Assembly (NCBI RefSeq): GCF_964355755.1
Contig: NC_092680.1
Location: forward strand, 18,331,001-18,395,000
Direction: 5' to 3'
DNA from: Antedon mediterranea
Lineage: Eukaryota > Echinodermata > Crinoidea > Comatulida > Antedonidae
DNA length: 64,000 bases
Below the pieces are notes generated by a model. It was not told the origin of the DNA, ran no database searches, and saw only the letters and a list, made by a program, of their open reading frames with translations. Below are positions 51,201-57,200 of the stretch, piece after piece. The stretch's first letter is position 1, and each line of letters starts with the position of its first letter. The translations under genes were made by a program, and so were the position numbers.

Positions 51201-54200
51201 CTACTTCCACCACCAATGCTACCGGCTATAAAACAAGCACAAATTGTCCCATTTAGTTTGTGTCTTACTGGATGGATATCCAAAATATCATAGTAACTAT
51301 ATAACTAAAATTACATAAATTGGCGTTAAGGTTTCACTTCCTTACTCAAGTCATTCTCTGAGCCATGATGTCTGATTGGGACACCTTTTGTTGGTGATGG
51401 GGGTGCCCCACCTTGCCACGTCTTTGCTGTTCCACCAATAGACTCATATGATCCAGTCTCACTTTGGTTATCATGAGACACTGGAGGCAACCTGTGAAAC
51501 ATTTAGAAAAGAATTTGATTAATTGTTTAATATGATATAACTTTAAATTCAGCTGATATTAATTATAACACATCTAAATTTATCATTGCCATTTGATTAG
51601 TTGATTTCATATCATTATAATTAACAGGTGATGATGGAGAGAATATTTTCATTAAATGAAAGTTTTCTTCTAATTTAAACTGATAAATATCATTATTTGT
51701 TGTTATCATTATTGTATGGTAAAAAGTAATATATTCACTAAATTCATTCAACAAATACAAAACATTCATTATTTGGTATTGAAGACACCTAATATCCTAA
51801 CAAGATGGTTAGAACCATTTATCTTAATATCACTTTACCATTGAATGGAATAAACTGACCGAATTTTGTTATTTATTGATACCAAATCAGTCAATCAAAT
51901 GGCAAGGATATACCTTCTTAGCAGTGTTAAGCTCTGTCTACACTATCAAACTAGTTTGACATAAAAAGTGTGATGTGCCCAAATATATTGCAGTGATATG
52001 CACAAATATGTAGTGATATGACATATGACATCATCATGTCCATATATGGGCACATCACATTTTTTGTCACATAAAGTTTGATAGTGTAGACAGAGCTTAT
52101 AATAAACAGCCTCTTTTTTTTAAATTTTTGTTGAACATGATTTGGTAAAATATACTAACTATGGATTTATTTATTATATCATGATGCAATCAAGAAGCAT
52201 AGGTTAGGACATTCAAACAATATTAGACGAATCAATTCATATTCAAGACAAATTATCTACAGACCATCCAACTTGGAAGAATGAAATATCAGAAGGTTTT
52301 ATAAAAGCATGTCCCAACTATAGAGGGTGCATTTTGAAAAAATACACCAAACTATAGAGGGAGGTATTAAACAATTTAAAGATATTAGCATCTATTATGG
52401 TATGGTATGTATGCATGTTTTTTTTATTGTATTGAAAAAGAACCAAAATTTAAAAAAACATTAAAAAAATGAAAAGTAAAAAATAAAAACACTGTTTACC
52501 TTCCTCCTCCAAACCCACCCCCAATATATACTTGATTGAGAACATTCAAACTGTATATTATGACTTATAACTAACAATAAATAGAACAGTGTAGGCTAAC
52601 ATGACTGACGCACTTTACAAACAACATACCATACTCTTCACATCTCAAACAAAAAAGCAATAAATATCTTGGAAATGCTACATGCCATGTTTACAAACCT
52701 GAAGTTCCAAAAGGGATAGACACTGCAAAAATAGACAATTGTGGTTGATGTTTTAAATACATAGATTGAATATTATAGTTTGCATGCTAATAAAGCCTAT
52801 TCTACAACTATCAAAAAAAATTTCAAACTTGCGCAACAAGAGTTTGGCAAGAAAAGTGTTCCAAAGTTTGCTAAAGCCCAGTCTACACTAGCAATCTTCA
52901 AGATCTGTCTACACTATCAAACTAGTTTGACAAAAAAAGTGTGATGTGCCCAAATATGGTAGTGCCGGATGTCATCGTGTCCATATATAGGAACATCACA
53001 TTTTTTTGTCACATAAAGTTTTGATGGTGTAGATTTCCAACATTTGCTAATGTGCAACTTCAGCAAACTCCAGATAACTAGTTTGCAGATATTTTAAGTA
53101 CTTTGAATCTTAAGTATTTTCAGCCATCTGATCCTTCCAATAGGACAAATTGACAGCCTCTAGTAACTGGTCTAACCGCCCTAAGCGCACTCTATCTAAT
53201 TTAGCCTCAACAACCATTCATCATTCTTTTGAAACCTAACCCTATTGTCTACCCTTCCTCCAACACAGCAAATGAGTTAAGATAATAGTGATGGTTATGG
53301 TGATAATGATATAAAACAAAATCATACCTTTAAATAAAATATTTCAAAATAATTACAAATAAAGTTTGAAATAAACAAGCAGTACAAATTTAAAAAAACA
53401 AATTAATTAATTAACATAATTGTTTAGATACAGCAGAATACCCTCTCAAGATCAAAATATTACAAAAATTTATAATATTGGATAACAAATCTATTTGTTT
53501 CCATATGTAAAGGTTTCCATGGTAAATAAATATTAGAAATGGAAGAAGCAAAGTTGAGAATGTTTTGATGCTTCATTTGTAATTCTGAGAAGTTTAATCT
53601 TGAAGATTGTTGTAGCATACAACCAAAATGTCGAGACATTCTCAACATCACATTACTTCTTTTTCCAAACACATGGTGTAACACAACAACTACTTTTACA
53701 ACTTTTAAGTCTGTTTCAGGACTTTTTGATTTTTAAGTTTGCATCTGGGAATATGGATACAAAACAACAGGTTTAAATCGAACAGTCAAGAATACTGAAA
53801 CAAAATCTTACTCTTTATAGAAGTCTTTTGGCGGGCTAAGTGATGTGGGTGAGAGGGGCGTATCCATCTTTTGCAGTAATGCCGCTGTACCAATACCTCT
53901 AACCACAATTCCAGATTCTCCTTCTAGGTCAAAACACTGCCAGTAACTATAAATAAACACCCACAAGTATGTTTATCCTTATATGTACAATAATTGTGTT
54001 GGGCGGAGATGGGTGGTAAAATTATATTATATTACTAATATTAACAATACTGGTACTGGTACTGGTTCAAATAACCGTCTCACAGAGACATCTGGTAGCC
54101 ATTGACTTAAAGTTGGCATTTGGATGTGTTACTTTTAATGTACAGTATCAGGGTGACTACTACCAAATTGCACAGTCACAAAACAAAAAACAGTTCATAT

Positions 54201-57200
54201 ATACAGTTAAAACATTGCTGGGAATTATAAATTTCTGTTGAAGCAATGATCAATAACATAATTATAAGAATAACAATCTTTTTCTTATATTCTAAAAGTG
54301 ATGCGGACACACAAACAGTAATAATTAGTAATACAAAAAATATATATTATATTTTTGTAAATAACTAAATTTACATATGTTTAGCTAGAATATGAATAAA
54401 AACATCACACACCCCAACACTGCATTCCCACCAATTTCAAGAACTTTTAAACCAATCTTTCTCTGCAACTGTCCAGATATCTTTGAAAATAACAACTGTC
54501 TTGCTTCATTGGACGCTCTTGGGGTTCGAATTTTATCAATCCACTGAAAAACAATTGAATGAATGAACTGAATAAATAATCAACATTTTAGTAAACTATT
54601 TTGTGGAACTATAAAGCTCCAGTATAAACTTGACAAGGTGCAATACAATAAAAATTCTCTCGCTGGAAGATAGAAGAAGGTGGGGGGGGGGGAGGTGTGA
54701 GAATACATATTTAAAGAGAATAGAAGCTAACATTTAAAGGCTCACCTGATATTCTGGATCGTCATTGACAACTAGTTCCTCTACAAAACCAAGAACGGCT
54801 GACATTGTGTGGCGTGCTGGTACTTGGCTAGCTAAAATATTCAATTAAAACCAGTTTGATATTGTTTTAGTGTTGCACAAGCAACAGATAAAACACACAA
54901 TTAACCCCTTTCACAATAAGCTGTGAAATGCTAGTGTTACAGAGGTTTGTATGGAGAATAAACACTAATAAAGTCAGGTTTGTACACCATTAATAAATAA
55001 TAAATAACATTTATAAAGCGCAAGAGACAAAGGTTTCGAAGCGCTGTGTTTTCCAAGATCTGTGCAAGTAGTAGCGTGTGATTATGCTTCTCTGAAGAGA
55101 TGAGTTTTGAGTTTAGTTTTAAATGTGATTACAGATTTTGATGAGCGTATTTCGAGGAGTAGAGTGTTCCAGAGTTTTGGGGAAGCGACAGCGAAAGCAC
55201 GATCACCGTAAAACCGAGTTCTGGAACGGGGTCCAGGTTTAAGAAGAAGTCTGCTGGATGAACGAAGCGTAGAGTTTGTTGACAGAGTAATGATGTCACA
55301 TATGTAGGCTGGAGCACATCCGTTGATGGCCTTATATGTCAGCAACAGGATTTTAAAACGAATGCGCTGATCTACAGGCAACAAGTGTAAGTCACGTAAA
55401 ACGGGAGAAATATGTTCATGTCGTTTAGTGCCAGTGATAAGTCTTGCGGCGGAATTTTGGATTCGTTGAAGAGGAGACAGGTAAGAAATAGGTAGGCCGT
55501 ACAGAAGCGAGTTATTACAGTCCAGACGAGATGAAACAAAAGCATGAACAAGACGTTCAGTTGATGTTTTGTCAAGGTACTTACGAATCTGGCCGATCTG
55601 GTAAATTCCAAAGGAAGCACCAAGGCAAACATTACGAATGTGTTCTTTTAAACCGAGGCTGTTGTCTAGTTGGACGCCAAGATTTCTGGCTGAGCTGGAG
55701 GTAGAGACACTAGTATCTCCGATATTGACCAAAGGAAATGATGATGCCTCACGGAACTTTGAATGAAAATGGATCATTTCAGTCTTGGAGTCATTGAACA
55801 TGAGTTTATTTTGAATGGCCCACGAGCGAACATCAGCGATGCATGATTCAAGGCTGTTAACAGATTCAGAATGATGTGTAGGTTTCATGATTAAATATAG
55901 TTGAGTGTCATCTGCATAGATCATATGACGAACTTCCGGGTGGGAATCAATGATGTTGCTGAGTGGTCCAGTGTATAAGATGAAATCGAGTGGACCTTTT
56001 ACGGATCCCTGCGGTGAGAATGCAAGGTTGAGAATGTCTCTATTTAGAAACATGTAGTGTACCACAAACCAACTTATAACAGTAATTTTCAAATGTCAGG
56101 TGTGAAATTGTTTAAACAACAGCTTCCATTAGGTTAATCTGTAAAAAATCACTACGGAAGTCGTAAAATGACCATTTAATACCAACTGAGACTGTTTGAA
56201 TATAGTAATATTTACTTACAGCTATAATTTGTCCAAGGCTATGACTTGTCAGATGTTGAACAATTCATTCTCACAAGTATTAGAGAAAGGTACTTACAAT
56301 AAAAAAATACTCACTACTAAAGAATTGCACACCACAAGATGATTGGCGAAACTTGTTAAGGTCAGGAAAGAGCTCAACAGACACAACTACCTTCATTTCA
56401 CCTCTAACCCCATGCATAGTGTCATAGATTGGAAACCAACCGGATATGTTAGAGGCACCTTCATTCCATAAAAGAGGATTTAAGTCTATATACAACTTTG
56501 AAAAAAAAGATGAATAGGATTTTAAGAACAAGAAAAACATATTTATCCATTCAAACATCTGTACGTAGTGTGCATCAAACTCCACATTTATTTTTGTCAT
56601 ATCTTCCTAATAAAACAAACGATATAGTTTATATTCATTGAATAAAGAGAATCATTTATTATTTGTATATTATTATTATTTGTAGAATGGCTGACTTACT
56701 TTTCCAATAACATCATGAGAACTATATGTATCATAATCCATTACTCTATAAATAAAACCAAACAAATTAATTTATACTTTACCAGAGGTCCCAAGTTGAA
56801 AAAAACGAAATTTGTTTTAATAATGGGCATCAATATAAACAGTGCTAGGAGTGTTTATTGGGAATGTTTGTTTTGAGAAAATGTTGTTTAATTTCAGTTA
56901 TTTTAGATGAAAAATCTCTACTCTAGGCCTGTAGCTAGCCTAGGCCTAAATCGGTGGGAAATAGCAAATTTTCGGGTAGGCAGGGATCTGCAATTAAAAT
57001 CAGGGAAAATCGGAAAAACCTACAAATTTCGGGGAACTTGGGACCTCTGCTTTACTGTTATTAGGTATATTAAAGGACAACTTAACCGAGGACCATATGT
57101 TTACAACGTATCCTATTAGGGATGTATATATGATTTCAGAACAATCCCAAGATTAAGGATATCGCCGCACGCGCTCTCCGTACAGTCGTCGCCGTAAATT

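Noticed and set aside
52503-52533. Possible glycine-rich exon of C2CD5 (minus strand, IGGGFGGG, with GTAAAC after it)
   Set aside because: Its phase does not fit exons 8 and 9, and the acceptor is poor. The coding sequence joins without it.
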